Shown here: positions 9,801 through 24,000 of the stretch, one piece after another
Layout of the letters: each line of letters starts with the position of its first letter
Numbering within the stretch: the first letter of the stretch is position 1
DNA from: Cherax quadricarinatus
Taxonomy: Eukaryota > Arthropoda > Malacostraca > Decapoda > Parastacidae
DNA: 64,000 nucleotides
Assembly: GCF_038502225.1 (NCBI RefSeq)
Contig: NC_091391.1
Span: 3,047,228 to 3,111,227, forward strand
Direction: 5' to 3'
Notes under the pieces: generated by a model
The model's database searches: none
Seen by the model: only the letters and a program-made list of their open reading frames with translations
What the model was told of the DNA's origin: nothing
Translations under genes and position numbers: made by a program

Positions 9801-12800
9801 AGTGCCACACAACACAGTATCACACCACACAGTGTCACACCACACAGTGTCACACCACACAGTGTCACACCACACAGTGTCACACCAGACAGTCTCACAC
9901 CAGAGTATCACACCACACAGTGTCACACCAGACAGTGCCACACCAGACAGTCTCACACCACAGTATCACACCACACAGTGTCACACCACACAGTGTCACA
10001 CCAGACAGTCTCACACCAGAGTATCACACCACACAGTGTCACACCACACAGTGCCACACCAGACAGTCTCACACCACAGTATCACACCACACAGTGTCAC
10101 ACCACACAGTATCACACCACACAGTGTCACACCAGACAGTCTCACACAACAGTATCCCACCACACAGTGTCACACCACACAGTGTCACACCACACAGTGC
10201 CACACCAGACAGTCTCACACCACAGTATCACACCACACAGTGTCACACCACACAGTATCACACCACACAGTGCCACACCAGACAGTCTCACACCACAGTA
10301 TCCCACCACACAGTGTCACACCACACAGTGTCACACCACACAGTGCCACACCAGACAGTCTCACACCACAGTATCACACCACACAGTGTCACACCACACA
10401 GTATCACACCACACAATGCCACACCAGACAGTCTCACACCACACAGTGTCACACCACACAATGCCACACCAGACAGTCTCACACCACAGTACCACACCAC
10501 ACAGTGTCACACCACACAGTGCCACACCAGACAGTCTCACACCACAGTATCACACCACACAGTATCACACCACACAATGCCACACCAGACAGTCTCACAC
10601 CACAGTACCACACCACACAATGTCACACCACACAGTGCCACACCAGACAGTCTCACACCACAGTATCACACCACACAGTGTCACACCACACAGTGCCACA
10701 CCAGAGAGTCTCACACCACAGTACCACACCACACAGTGTCACACCACACAGTGCCACACCAGACAGTCTCACACCACAGTATCACACCACACAGTGTCAC
10801 ACCACACAGTGTCACACCACACAGTGTCACACCACACAGTATCACACCACACAGTGTCACACCACACAGTATCACACCACACAGTGTCACACCACACAGT
10901 GTCACACCACACAGTATCACACCACACAGTATCACACCACACAGTATCACACCACACAGTGTCACACCACACAGTATCACACCACACAGTGTCACACCAC
11001 ACAGTGTCACACCACACAGTATCACACCACACAGTATCACACCACACAGTATCACACCACACAGTGTCACACCACACAGTATCACACCACACAGTATCAC
11101 ACCACACAGTGTCACACCACACAGTATCACACCACACAGTATCACACCACACAGTGTCACACCACACAGTATCACACCACACAGTGTCACACCACACAGT
11201 GTCACACCACACAGTATCACACCACACAGTATCACACCACACAGTATCACACCACACAGTGTCACACCACACAGTATCACACCACACAGTATCACACCAC
11301 ACAGTGTCACACCACACAGTATCACACCACACAGTGTCACACCACACAGTGTCACACCACACAGTATCACACCACACAGTATCACACCACACAGTGTCAC
11401 ACCACACAGTATCACACCACACAGTGTCACACCACACAGTGTCACACCACACAGTATCACACCACACAGTATCACACCACACAGTGTCACACCACACAGT
11501 ATCACACCACACAGTGTCACACCACACAGTGTCACACCACACAGTATCACACCACACAGTATCACACCACACAGTGTCACACCACACAGTATCACACCAC
11601 ACAGTGTCACACCACACAGTGTCACACCACACAGTGTCACACCACACAGTGTCACACCACACAGTGTCACACCACACAGTATCACACCACACAGTATCAC
11701 ACCACACAGTGTCACACCACACAGTATCACACCACACAGTGTCACACCACACAGTATCACACCACACAGTATCACACCACACAGTGTCACACCACACAGT
11801 GTCACACCACACAGTGTCACACCACACAGTGTCACACCACACAGTATCACACCACACAGTATCACACCACACAGTGTCACACCACACAGTATCACACCAC
11901 ACAGTGTCACACCACACAGTGTCACACCACACAGTATCACACCACACAGTATCACACCACACAGTGTCACACCACACAGTATCACACCACACAGTGTCAC
12001 ACAACACAGTATCACACCACACAGTGTCACACCACACAGTGTCACACCACACAGTATCACACCACACAGTATCACACCACACAGTGTCACACCACACAGT
12101 GTCACACCACACAGTATCACACCACACAGTATCACACCACACAGTATCACACCACACAGTGTCACACCACACAGTATCACACCACACAGTGTCACACCAC
12201 ACAGTGTCACACCACACAGTATCACACCACACAGTATCACACCACACAGTGTCACACCACACAGTATCACACCACACAGTATCACACCACACTGTATCAC
12301 ACCACACAGTGTCACACCACACAGTATCACACCACACAGTATCACACCACACAGTATCACACCACACAGTATCACACCACACAGTGTCACACCACACAGT
12401 GCCACACCACACAGTCTCACACCACAGTATCACACCACACAGTATCACACAACACAGTGTCACACCACACAGTGTCACACCACACAGTGTCACACCACAC
12501 AGTGTCACACCACACAGTGTCACACCACACAGTGTCACACCACACAGTGTCACACCACACAGTGTCACACCACACAGTATCACACCACACAGTATCACAC
12601 CACACAGTGTCACACCACACAGTGTCACACCACACAGTCTCACACCACAGTCTCACACCACAGTATCACACCACACAGTGTCACACCACACAGTGCCACA
12701 CCACACAGTCTCACACCACAGTCTCACACCACAGTATCACACCACACAGTGTCACACCACACAGTGTCACACCACACAGTGTCACACCACACAGTGCCAC

Positions 12801-13038
12801 ACCACACAGTCTCACACCACAGTCTCACACCACAGTATCACACCACACAGTGTCACACCACACAGTGTCACACCACACAGTGTCACACCACACAGTGTCA
12901 CACCACACAGTGTCACACCACACAGTATCACACCACACAGTGTCACACCACACAGTGTCACACCACACAGTGTCACACCACACAGTGTCACACCACACAG
13001 TGTCACACCACACAGTGTCACACCACACAGGGTCACAG
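6821..13038. repeat. 15-bp satellite (CACACCACACAGTGT), ~6.2 kb
   Basis: The basic unit is CACACCACACAGT plus a variable two-base/C step (GTGTC, GTATC, GTACC, GTGCC or GGGTC). Occasional short units (CACCACAGT) and CAGACAGTC variants give local higher-order patterns. From about 11281 to 11610 the GTAT/GTGT variants follow a strict six-unit, 90-bp period. Because 15 is a multiple of three and the unit lacks stops, all three plus frames and some minus frames stay open for up to 2,000 codons (SHHTV, TPHSV, HTTQC repeats). They have no start context or flanking domain, and I do not call them genes. The left part (6.8-8.3 kb) is more heterogeneous than the right. Confidence 0.97.
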
Positions 13039-13418
<380 letters not shown>

Positions 13419-14660
13419 AGGAGTATCTGAGAAAGTTAGAGCTAAGGAAAGGTTTGCAATAATGTTGATAGATCGGTTATGGAGAGAGAAGAGGGAATAT
13501 TAATGTATAAATTAAAGGAATGTGTGGATTAAAATAAGGGTTGGATGTGAAAAGTGGGTCATAATAAGTGTGTATGCATCTGGAGAAGAGAGGAGTGTAT
13601 AGGAGAGAGAGAGAGAGATTTTGGGAGATGTTAAGCGAGTGTGTAGGAACTTTTGAGGCAAGTGAGAGAGTAATTGTGGTAGGGGATCCAAATGCTAAAG
13701 TAGGAGAAGCGTTTAGAGAGGGTGTGGTAGGTAAGTTTGGGGTGCCAGGTGTAAATGATAATGTGGGACCTTTAATTGAACTTTGTATAGAAAGGGGTTT
13801 AGTTTTAGGTAATACATATTTTAAGAAAAAGAGGATAAATAAGTATACAAGATGTGATGTAGGGCGAAATGACAGTAGTTTGTTGGACTACATACTGGTA
13901 GACTTCAGGATGTACATGTTTATAGAGGGGCCACAGATATATCAGATCACTTTTTAGTTGTAGCTACACTGAGAGCAAAAGGTAGATGGGGTACAAGGAA
14001 AATGGAAGCAGCAAGTAAGAGAGAAGTGAAAGTTTATAAACTAAAAGAGGAGGCAGTTAGGGTAAGATATAAACAACTATTGGAGGATAGATGGGCTAGT
14101 GAGAGTACAGGCAATGTGGTCGAAGATGAATGGGGTAAGTTCAAGAATATAGTGTTAGAGTGTTCAGCAGAAGTTTGTAGTTACAGGAAAGTGGGTGCGG
14201 GAGGGAAGAAGAGCGATTGGTGGAATGATGATGTAAAGAGAGTAGTAAGAGAGAAAAAGTTAGCATATGAGAGGTTTTTACAAAGTAGAAGTGATGCAAG
14301 GAGGGAAGAGTATATGGAGAGAAAAAGAGAGAGGTTAAAAGAGTGGTGAAGCAATGTAAACAGAGAGCAAATGAGAGAGTGGATGAGATATTATCAACAA
14401 AGTTTGCTAAAGAAAAAGTTTTGGAGTGAGATTAACAAGTTGAGAAAGCCTAGAGAAAGAATGGATTTGTTAAAAATAGGAGAGGAGAGTTATTAAACAG
14501 AGAGTTAGAGGTATTGGAAAGATGGAGGGAATACTTTGCGGAATTATTAAATGTTGATGAAGATAGTGAAGCTGTGAAATCGTGTATAGGGCAAGGAGGA
14601 ATAACATCTTGTAGGAGTGAAGAACCAGTTATGAGTGTGAGGGAAGTTTGTGGATCAGTG

Positions 14661-14961
14661 AGTTTACCTGAAGTTTACCTGGAGAGAGTTCCGGGGGTCA
14701 ACGCCCCCGCGGCCCGGTCTGTGACCAGGCCTCCTGGTGGATCAGAGTCTGATCAACCAGGCTGTTACTGCTGGCTGCACGCAGTCCAACGTACGAGCCA
14801 CAGCCCGGCTGGTCAGGTACCGACTTTAGGTGCTTGTCCAGTGCCTGCTTGAAGACAGCCAGGGGTCTACTGGTAATCCCCCTTATGTATGCTGGGAAGC
14901 AGTTGAACAGTCTTGGGCCCCTGACACTTATTGTATTGTCTCTTAACGTGCTAGTGACACG
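14661..14961 (-). mobile_element. CR1-like LINE 3' fragment inserted in the RTE element
   Basis: Between SVREVCGS and RRMKEDKAAG of the host polymerase lies a 3'-terminal piece of the CR1-like family. Minus-strand reading gives TLRDNTISVRGPRLFNCFPA, HLKSVPDQPGCGSYVG and the GGGGGCGTTGACCCCCGG terminus. It is the same family as 4290-5225 and 46181-46851, truncated at its 5' side. I could not define a target duplication with certainty. Confidence 0.8.
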
Positions 14962-16039
14962 TAGAATGAAAGAGGATAAAGCAGCCGGGATTGATGGGAT
15001 AAAGATAGAAATATTAAAAGCCGGTGGGGATGTAATTTTGAAGTGGTTGGTGCAATTATTTAATAAATGTATGGAAGAGGGTAAGGTACCTAGGGATTGG
15101 CAGAGAGCATGCACAGTTCCTTTGTATAAAGGCAAAGGGGACAAAAGAGAGTGCAAAAATTATAGGGGGATAAGTCTGTTGAGTATACCTGGTAAAGTGT
15201 ATGGTAGAGTTATTATTGAAAGAATTAAGAGTAAGACGGAGAATAGGATAGCAGATGAACAAGGAGGCTTTAGGAAAGGTAGGGGGTGTGTGGACCAGGT
15301 GTTTACAGTGAAACATATAAGTGAACAGTATTTAGATAAGGCTAAAGAGGTCTTTGTGGCATTTATGGATTTGGAAAAGACGTATGACAGAGTGGATAGG
15401 GGGGCAATGTGGCAGATGTTGCAGATGTATGGAACAGGAGGTAAGTTATTGGAAGCGGTGAAAAGTTTTTACGAGGATAGTGAGGCTCAAGTTAGAGTAT
15501 GTAGGTGAGAAGGGGATTATTTCCCAGTAAAAGTAGGCCTTAGACAGGGATGTGTGATGTCACTATGGTTGTTCAATATATTTATAGATGGAGTTGTAAG
15601 AGAAGTGAATGCTCGGGTGTTTGCAAGAGGTGTAGGGTTAAAAGATGAAGAATCTAACACAAAGTGGGAGTTGTCACAGTTGCTCTTTGCTGATGACACT
15701 GTGCTTTTGGGAGATTCTGAAGAGAAGTTGCAGAGGTTGGTGGATGAGCTTGGTAGTGTATATACAAGAAGGAAGTTAAAAGTGAATACAGGAAAGAGTA
15801 AGGTTATGAGGATAACAAAAAGATTAGGTAATGGAAGACTGGATATCAGATTAGAGGGAGAGTATGGAGGAGGTGAATGTATTCAGATATTAGGGAGTGG
15901 ACGTGTCAGCAGATGGGTCTATGAAAGATGAGGAAAATCAAAGGATTGACGAGGGGGAAAAGGTGAGTTGTTCAGTGAGGACTCTGTGGAGACAAAGAAC
16001 TTTATCCAAGAAAGCAAAGAGGGGAATGTATGAAAGTAT

Positions 16040-16193
16040 AGATATATCAATATATAAATATCTCTGGGTGTTTCTAGCAGTTTCTAGACTCTTTCCTTCC
16101 CTCTATCCCTTCATAGAATCGTGTTACAGTGTGACTTCTAAACTTTTGTTTGGCGATCGTCAAACTGACTCGTGTGAGGGAGTGCATCAGGGA
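16040..16193. other. Unidentified insertion in the RTE C-terminal region
   Basis: The RTE coding match stops near 16035 and resumes near 16195 (LYGCEAW). The intervening ~150 bp (ATATCAATATATAAATATCT and onward) has no coding match and no repeat family I recognise. It could be an insertion or a replaced segment. Confidence 0.45.
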
Positions 16194-16483
16194 CCCTTTT
16201 GTATGGGTGTGAGGCATGGGCTGTGAATGTTGCAACAAGGAGAAGGCTGGAGACAGTGGAGATGTCGTGTCTGAGGGCAGTGTGTGGTGTAAAAATACAC
16301 TGCAGGCCGGACTTGAGTCCTGGAGATGGGAAGTACAGTATCTACACTCTGAAGAAGGGTATTAATGTTACAGTTTTATAACTATAGAGTAAGCATGCCT
16401 CTGGCAAGACACTGATGGAGTTGACGATGTTATTTTTTTCTTTTTCAGGCCACCTGCCTTGGTGGGAAACGCTCGACGTGTTA

Positions 16484-16609
<126 letters not shown>

Positions 16610-16679
16610 TGCTAAATTGTCATACTTTAGATCTTTCCAAATTTTATTGATTATAAATTAATCTAATTTATATAATCCT

Positions 16680-17248
16680 AGACTAATATTCATACAAAAT
16701 ACAAGATTTTTTGGTAAAATTTGATTCTATTATATATCTTACAACCATGAACCTGCTTAACTGAACTTTCTCAACATTTTGAAAATCAATTGGATGGTTA
16801 AAATCTCTTACATGAATAAATAGAGCATTGGAATCTTGTCCAGTTCTAATGCTATATTTATGTTGTTTTAATCTTAGTTCGAGATTTTTACCAGTTTGAC
16901 CGTAATAAACTTTATCGCAAATTTTACAAGGAATCTTATAGACACATCCATCAGCATTTTGGGGGGATTTTAATCATTTTTTTTTAATGTACCAGGATTT
17001 TTAAATATAACTCAAAATTCTTAAGAAGAGAAGGTATATCAAGAAAGTTTTTATGGTGAGGGAGAACCAACATATTCTTGGCTGAATATAATTATCCATT
17101 CTTAAATTGTAAGAATTATTTCTACAAATTTTAAAGGATTTATCAATTAAGTGTTTTGGGTATTTTAAATCATTTCCTATTTCTTAAATGTTCACTATTT
17201 GTTCACCTGTGAAATTTGAACTATAAATACGTGAAGTTCTCAAAAATA
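16680..17248 (-). pseudogene. Penelope-like element fragment: RT tail and GIY-YIG endonuclease
   Basis: Minus-strand translation from about 17245 gives LRTSRIYSSNFTGEQIVNI, a stop, DLKYPKHLIDKSFKICRNNS, then after a frameshift MLVLPHHKNFLDIPSLLKNF. A third segment reads DGCVYKIPCKICDKVYYGQT, GKNLELRLKQHKYSIRTGQD, then SNALFIHVRDFNHPIDF, and stops at about 16684. VYKI...YYGQT with the following LRLKQH arrangement is the GIY-YIG nuclease core, and the CxxC just before it is usual in Penelope-like elements. The upstream PKHLIDK and LPHH stretches are the end of the PLE reverse transcriptase. Frames are broken, so it is inactive. The RT side ends abruptly at the first unit of the 46-bp satellite. 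Confidence 0.8.
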
Positions 17249-20200
17249 CTTGTGTAGTATGCTGATCGTGAGATGTAATCTCGGCTTTACATGCCTTGTG
17301 TAGTATGCTGATCGTGAGATGTAATCTCGGCTTTACATGCCTTGTGTAGTATGCTGATCGTGAGATGTAATCTCGGCTTTACATGCCTTGTGTAGTATGC
17401 TGATCGTGAGATGTAATCTCGGCTTTACATGCCTTGTGTAGTATGCTGATCGTGAGATGTAATCTCGGCTTTATCGTGAGATGTAATCTCGAGATGTAAT
17501 CTCGGCTTTACATGCCTTGTGTAGTATGCTGATCGTGAGATGTAATCTCGGCTTTACATGCCTTGTGTAGTATGCTGATCGTGAGATGTAATCTCGGCTT
17601 TACATGCCTTGTGTAGTATGCTGATCGTGAGATGTAATCTCGGCTTTACATGCCTTGTGTAGTATGCTGATCGTGAGATGTAATCTCGGCTTTACATGCC
17701 TTGTGTAGTATGCTGATCGTGAGATGTAATCTCGGCTTTACATGCCTTGTGTAGTATGCTGATCGTGAGATGTAATCTCGGCTTTACATGCCTTGTGTAG
17801 TATGCTGATCGTGAGATGTAATCTCGGCTTTACATGCCTTGTGTAGTATGCTGATCGTGAGATGTAATCTCGGCTTTACATGCCTTGTGTAGTATGCTGA
17901 TCGTGAGATGTAATCTCGGCTTTACATGCCTTGTGTAGTATGCTGATCGTGAGATGTAATCTCGGCTTTACATGCCTTGTGTAGTATGCTGATCGTGAGA
18001 TGTAATCTCGGCTTTACATGCCTTGTGTAGTATGCTGATCGTGAGATGTAATCTCGGCTTTACATGCCTTGTGTAGTATGCTGATCGTGAGTATGCTGAT
18101 CGTGAGATGTAATCTCGGCTTTACATGTCCTTGTGTCGTATGCTGATCGTGAGATGTAATCTCGGCTTTACATGCCTTGTGTCGTATGCTGATCGTGAGA
18201 TGTAATCTCGGCTTTACATGCTATGCTGATCGTGAGATCTTTACATGTGAGATGTAATCTCGGCTGTAATGTCTCGGCTTTAGATGTAATCTCGGCTTTA
18301 CATGCCTTGTGTAGTATGCTGATCGTGAGATGTAATCTCGGCTTTACATGCCTTGTGTAGTATGCTGATCGTGAGATGTAATCTCGGCTTTACATGCCTT
18401 GTGTAGTATGCTGTATGCTGATCGTGAGATGTAATCTCGGCTTTACATGCCTTGTGTAGTATGCTGTATGCTGATCGTGAGATGTAATCTCGGCTTTACA
18501 TGCCTTGTGTCGTATGCTGATCGTGAGATGTAATCTCGGCTTTACATGCCTTGTGTCGTATGCTGATCGTGAGATGTAATCTCGGCTTTACATGCCTTGT
18601 GTCGTATGCTGATCGTGAGATGTAATCTCGGCTTTACATGACTTGTGTAGTCTGCTTGTGTGTAATCTCGGCTTTACATGTCTTGTGTCGTATGCTGATC
18701 GTGAGATGTAATCTCGGCTTTACATGCCTTGTGTCGTATGCTGATCGTGAGATGTAATCTCGGCTTTACATGCCTTGTGTAGTATGCTGATCGTGAGATG
18801 TAATCTCGGCTTTACATGCCTTGTGTAGTATGCTGATCGTGAGATGTAATCTCGGCTTTACATGCCTTGTGTAGTATGCTGATCGTGAGATGTAATCTCG
18901 GCTTTACATGCCTTGTGTAGTATGCTGATCGTGAGATGTAATCTCGGCTTTACATGCCTTGTGTAGTATGCTGATCGTGAGATGTAATCTCGGCTTTACA
19001 TGCCTTGTGTCGTATGCTGATCGTGAGATGTAATCTCGGCTTTACATGCCTTGTGTAGTATGCTGATCGTGAGATGTAATCTCGGCTTTACATGCCTTGT
19101 GTAGTATGCTGGCTTTACATGCCTTGTGTCGTATGCTGATCGTGAGATGTGTCGTATGCTGATCGTGAGATGTAATCTCGGCTTTACATGACTTGTGTAG
19201 TATGCTGATCGTGAGATGTAATCTCGGCTTTACATGGCTTGTGTAGTATGCTGATCGTGAGATGTAATCTCGGCTTTACATGCCTTGTGTAGTATGCTGA
19301 TCGTGAGATGTAATCTCGGCTTTACATGCCTTGTGTCGTATGCTGATCGTGAGATGTAATCTCGGCTTTACATGCCTTGTGTAGTATGCTGATCGTGAGA
19401 TGTAATCTCGGCTTTACATGCCTTGTGTAGTATGCTGATCGTGAGATGTAATCTCGGCTGCCTTGTGTAGTATGCGGCTTTACATGCCTTGTGTAGTATG
19501 CTGATCGTGAGATGTAATCTCGGCTTTACATGCCTTGTGTAGTATGCTGATCGTGAGATGTAATCTCGGCTTTACATGCCTTGTGTAGTATGCTGATCGT
19601 GAGATGTAATCTCGGCTTTACATGCCTTGTGTAGTATGCTGATCGTGAGATGTAATCTCGGCTTTACATGCCTTGTGTAGTATGCTGATCGTGAGATGTA
19701 ATCTCGGCTTTACATGCCTTGTGTAGTATGCTGATCGTGAGATGTAATCTCGGCTTTACATGCCTTGTGTAGTATGCTGATCGTGAGATGTAATCTCGGC
19801 TTTACATGCCTTGTGTAGTATGCTGATCGTGAGATGTAATCTCGGCTTTACATGCCTTGTGTAGTATGCTGATCGTGAGATGTAATCTCGGCTTTACATG
19901 CCTTGTGTAGTATGCTGATCGTGAGATGTAATCTCGGCTTTACATGCCTTGTGTAGTATGCTGATCGTGAGATGTAATCTCGGCTTTACATGCCTTGTGT
20001 AGTATGCTGATCGTGAGATGTAATCTCGGCTTTACATGCCTTGTGTAGTATGCTGATCGTGAGTTATAATCTCGGCTTTACATGCCTTGTGTAGTATGCT
20101 GATCGTGAGATGTAATCTCGGCTTTACATGCCTTGTATCGTATGCTGATCGTGAGATGTAATCTCGGCTTTACATGCCTTGTGTAGTATGCTGATCGTGA

Positions 20201-20267
20201 GATGTAATCTCGGCTTTACATGCCTTGTATCGTATGCTGATCGTGAGATGTAATCTCGGCTTTACAT
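17249..20267. repeat. 46-bp satellite, ~65 copies
   Basis: The unit begins CTTGTGTAGTATGCTGATCG and continues TGAGATGTAATCTCGGCTTT, then ACATGC. GAGATGTAATCTC inside it is a perfect dyad (GAGAT/ATCTC). Most units are near-identical. Irregular joins and partial units lie at 17473-17500, 18085-18105, 18225-18290, 18410-18480, 18640-18680, 19110-19160 and 19455-19490. TAG/TCG variants (TGTGTAGT, TGTGTCGT) are clustered rather than random. Confidence 0.97.
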
Positions 20268-20639
20268 CCCTTCCGATGTTCCATTATTTTTACAGATCCT
20301 TGATAATGTGCTTCGAAGTTCACTATTATTCCACAGTGGTTGCTTAGCATACTGTGATAACACCTGTTCACTGTGATTTTATTACGTATATATGTATATA
20401 CGCGCCTAGTTCCTAGGCCTTTTGTGTATCCATATGCTCTCGCGCTACCGTCCACAGGATGGATATGGGGTGCACAATAAACTAGCCACTTCGGTGGCAA
20501 AATCTAATCTAAATCTAATCGTGGTGGTAGGAGAAGACCAGTACTCACATGGATTCTAGGATCTCTAGACTCTTCCTAACAGATATTTCACTTACCTCTA
20601 CGAGGCTAAAGACTCCATATACTGCACCTTGAGTATACA
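20268..20639. other. Unresolved sequence, possibly a retroelement 3' end
   Basis: No coding match. The stretch GGATGGATATGGGGTGCACA to AATCTAATCTAAATCTAATC (near 20455-20520) ends in short AATCT-type repeats, as some LINE or SINE 3' ends do. I suspect a retroelement terminus but cannot name it. Confidence 0.35.
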
Positions 20640-21041
20640 TATATACTTAAAAAAAACTGAGCGTATCCCACCGAGGCAGGGTGACCTAAACAGAAAAGCA
20701 AGATTATTTTTTTTAAATTTAGTAATATATACAGGAGAAGGGGTTACTAGCCCCTTGCTCCCGGCATTTTAGTCGCCTCTTACGACACATTTCTTAGAGG
20801 AAGAATTCTGCCCCACTTGACCATGGAGACAAGAGGAAATAAACAAGAACAGGAACTACTAAGAAAATGGAAGAATACCAGATGGGTGTATAAGTATGTA
20901 TGCAAGTACATGTGTAGTGTGACCTAAGTACAAGTAGCAAGATGTACCTGGTATCCCGCGTGTTTATGAGACAGACAAAAGACTCCAGCAATCCTACCAT
21001 CATGTACAACAATTACAGGTTCTTGTTGTACAGTCACTTGG
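20640..21041. mobile_element. Dispersed repeat that leads into the 50-bp satellite
   Basis: About 400 bp without coding capacity. The segment from AAATTTAGTAATATATACAG through CCGGCATTTTAGTCGCCTCT (20713-20785) is nearly identical to 31483-31555, so it is a dispersed family with at least two copies here. At its right end, CAGTCACTTGGCAGGACGGT passes without a break into the first unit of the 50-bp array. I recall this repeat from decapod genomes but cannot name its class. Confidence 0.65.
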
Positions 21042-24000
21042 CAGGACGGTAGTACCTCCCTGGGTGGTTGTTGTCTACCAACCTACTACCACAGGATGGT
21101 AGTACCTCCCTGGGTGGTTGTTGTCTACCAACCTACTACCACAGGATGGTAGTACCTCCCTGGGTGGTTGTTGTCTACCAACCTACTACCACAGGACGGT
21201 AGTACCTCCCTGGGTGGTTGTTGTCTACCAACCTACTACCACAGGATGGTAGTACCTCCCTGGGTGGTTGTTGTCTACCAACCTACTACCACAGGATGGT
21301 AGTACCTCCCTGTGTGGTTGTTGTCTACCAACCTACTACCACTGGATGGTAGTACCTCCCTGGGTGGTTGTTGTCTACCAACCTACTACCACAGGATGGT
21401 AGTACCTCCCTGGGTGGTTGTTGTCTACCAACCTACTACCACAGGATGGTAGTACCTCCCTGGGTGGTTGTTGTCTACCAACCTACTACCACAGGATGGT
21501 AGTACCTCCCTGGGTGGTTGCTGTCTACCAACCTACTACCACAGGATGGTAGTACCTCCCTGGGTGGTTGTTGTCTACCAACCTACTACCACAGGACGGT
21601 AGTACCTCCCTGGGTGGTTGTTGTCTACCAACCTACTACCACAGGATGGTAGTACCTCCATGGGTGGTTGTTGTCTACCAACCTACTACCACAGGACGGT
21701 AGTACCTCCCTGGGTGGTTGTTGTCTACCAACCTACTACCACAGGACGGTAGTACCTCCCTGGGTGGTTGTTGTCTACCAACCTACTACCACAGGACGGT
21801 AGTACCTCCCTGAGTGGCTGATGTCTACCAACCTACTACCACAGGATGGTAGTACCTCCCTGGGTGGTTGTTGTCTACCAACCTACTACCACAGGATGGT
21901 AGTACCTCCTTGGGTGGTTGTTGTCTACCAACCTACTACCACAGGATGGTAGTACCTCCCTGGGTGGTTGTTGTCTACCAACCTACTACCACAGGATGGT
22001 AGTACCTCCCTGGGTGGTTGTTGTCTACCAACCTACTACCACAGGACGGTAGTACCTCCCTGGGTGGTTGTTGTCTACCAACCTACTACCACAGGACGGT
22101 AGTACCTCCCTGAGTGGCTGATGTCTACCAACCTACTACCACAGGATGGTAGTACCTCCCTGGGTGGTTGTTGTCTACCAACCTACTACCACAGGATGGT
22201 AGTACCTCCTTGGGTGGTTGTTGTCTACCAACCTACTACCACAGGATGGTAGTACCTCCCTGGGTGGTTGTTGTCTACCAACCTACTACCACAGGATGGT
22301 AGTACCTCCCTGGGTGGTTGTTGTCTACCAACCTACTACCACAGGATGGTAGTACCTCCTTGGGTGGTTGCTGTCTACCAACCTACTACCACAGGACGGT
22401 AGTACCTCCCTGGGTGGTTGTTGTCTACCAACCTACTACCACAGGACGGTAGTACCTCCCTGGGTGGTTGTTGTCTACCAACCTACTACCACAGGATGGT
22501 AGTACCTCCCTGGGTGGTTGTTGTCTACCAACCTACTACCACAGGATGGTAGTACCTCCTTGGGTGGTTGCTGTCTACCAACCTACTACCACAGGACGGT
22601 AGTACCTCCCTGGGTGGTTGTTGTCTACCAACCTACTACCACAGGACGGTAGTACCTCCCTGGGTGGTTGCTGTCTACCAACCTACTACCACAGGATGGT
22701 AGTACCTCCCTGGGTGGTTGCTGTCTACCAACCTACTACCACAGAACGGTAGTACCTCCCTGGGTGGTTGCTGTCTACCAACCTACTACCACAGGATGGT
22801 AGTACCTCCCTGGGTGGTTGTTGTCTACCAACCTACTACCACAGGACGGTAGTACCTCCCTGGGTGGTTGTTGTCTACCAACCTACTACCACAGAACGGT
22901 AGTACCTCCCTGGGTGGTTGTTGTCTACCAACCTACTACCACAGGACGGTAGTACCTCCCAGGGTGGTTGTTGTCTACCAACCTACTACCACAGAACGGT
23001 AGTACCTCCCTGGGTTGTTGCTGTCTACCAGCCTACTACCACAGGACGGTAGTACCTCCCTGGGTGGTTGTTGTCTACCAACCTACTACCACAGGACGGT
23101 AGTACCTCCCTGGGTGGTTGTTGTCTTCCAACCTACTACCACAGGATGGTAGTACCTCCCTGGGTGGTTGTTGTCTACCAACCTACTACCACAGGATGGT
23201 AGTACCTCCCTGGGTGGTTGTTGTCTACCAACCTACTACCACAGGACGATAGTACCTCCCTGGGTGGTTGTTGTCTACCAACCTACTACCACAGGACGGT
23301 AGTACCTCCCTGGGTGGTTGTTGTCTACCAACCTACTACCACAGGATGGTAGTACCTCCCTGGGTGGTTGTTGTCTACCAACCTACTACCACAGGACGGT
23401 AGTACCTCCCTGGGTGGTTGCTGTCTACCAACCTACTACCACAGGACGGTAGTACCTCCCAGGGTGGTAGTTGTCTACCAACCTACTACCACAGGACGGT
23501 AGTACCTCCCTTGGTGGTTGCTGTCTACCAACCTACCACCATAGGACAGTAGTACCTCCCTGGGTGGTTGCTGTCTACAAACCTACTACCACTGGACGGT
23601 AGTACCTCCCTTGGTGGTTGTTGTCTACCAACCTGGTACCACAGAACGGTAGTACCTCCCTGGGCGGTTGTTGTCTACCAACCTACTACCACAGGAAGGT
23701 AGTACTACCCTGGGTGGTTGCTGTCTACCAACCTACTACCACAGAACGGTAGTACCTCCCTGGGTGGTTGCTGTATACTAACCTACTACCACAGGACGGT
23801 AGTACCTCCGTGGGTGGTTGCTGTCTACTAACCTACTACCACAGGACGGTAGTACCTCCCTGGGTGCTTGCTGTCTACCAACCTACTACCACAGGACGGT
23901 AGTATCTCTCTGGGCGGTTGTTGTCTACCAACCTACTACCACAGGACGGTAGTACCTCCCTGGGCGGTTGTTTTCTACCATCCTACTACCACAGGACGGT

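Noticed and set aside
17249..20267. CRISPR-like array (46-bp repeats with a dyad)
   Set aside because: There are no spacers, the units are directly adjacent, and the context is eukaryotic.
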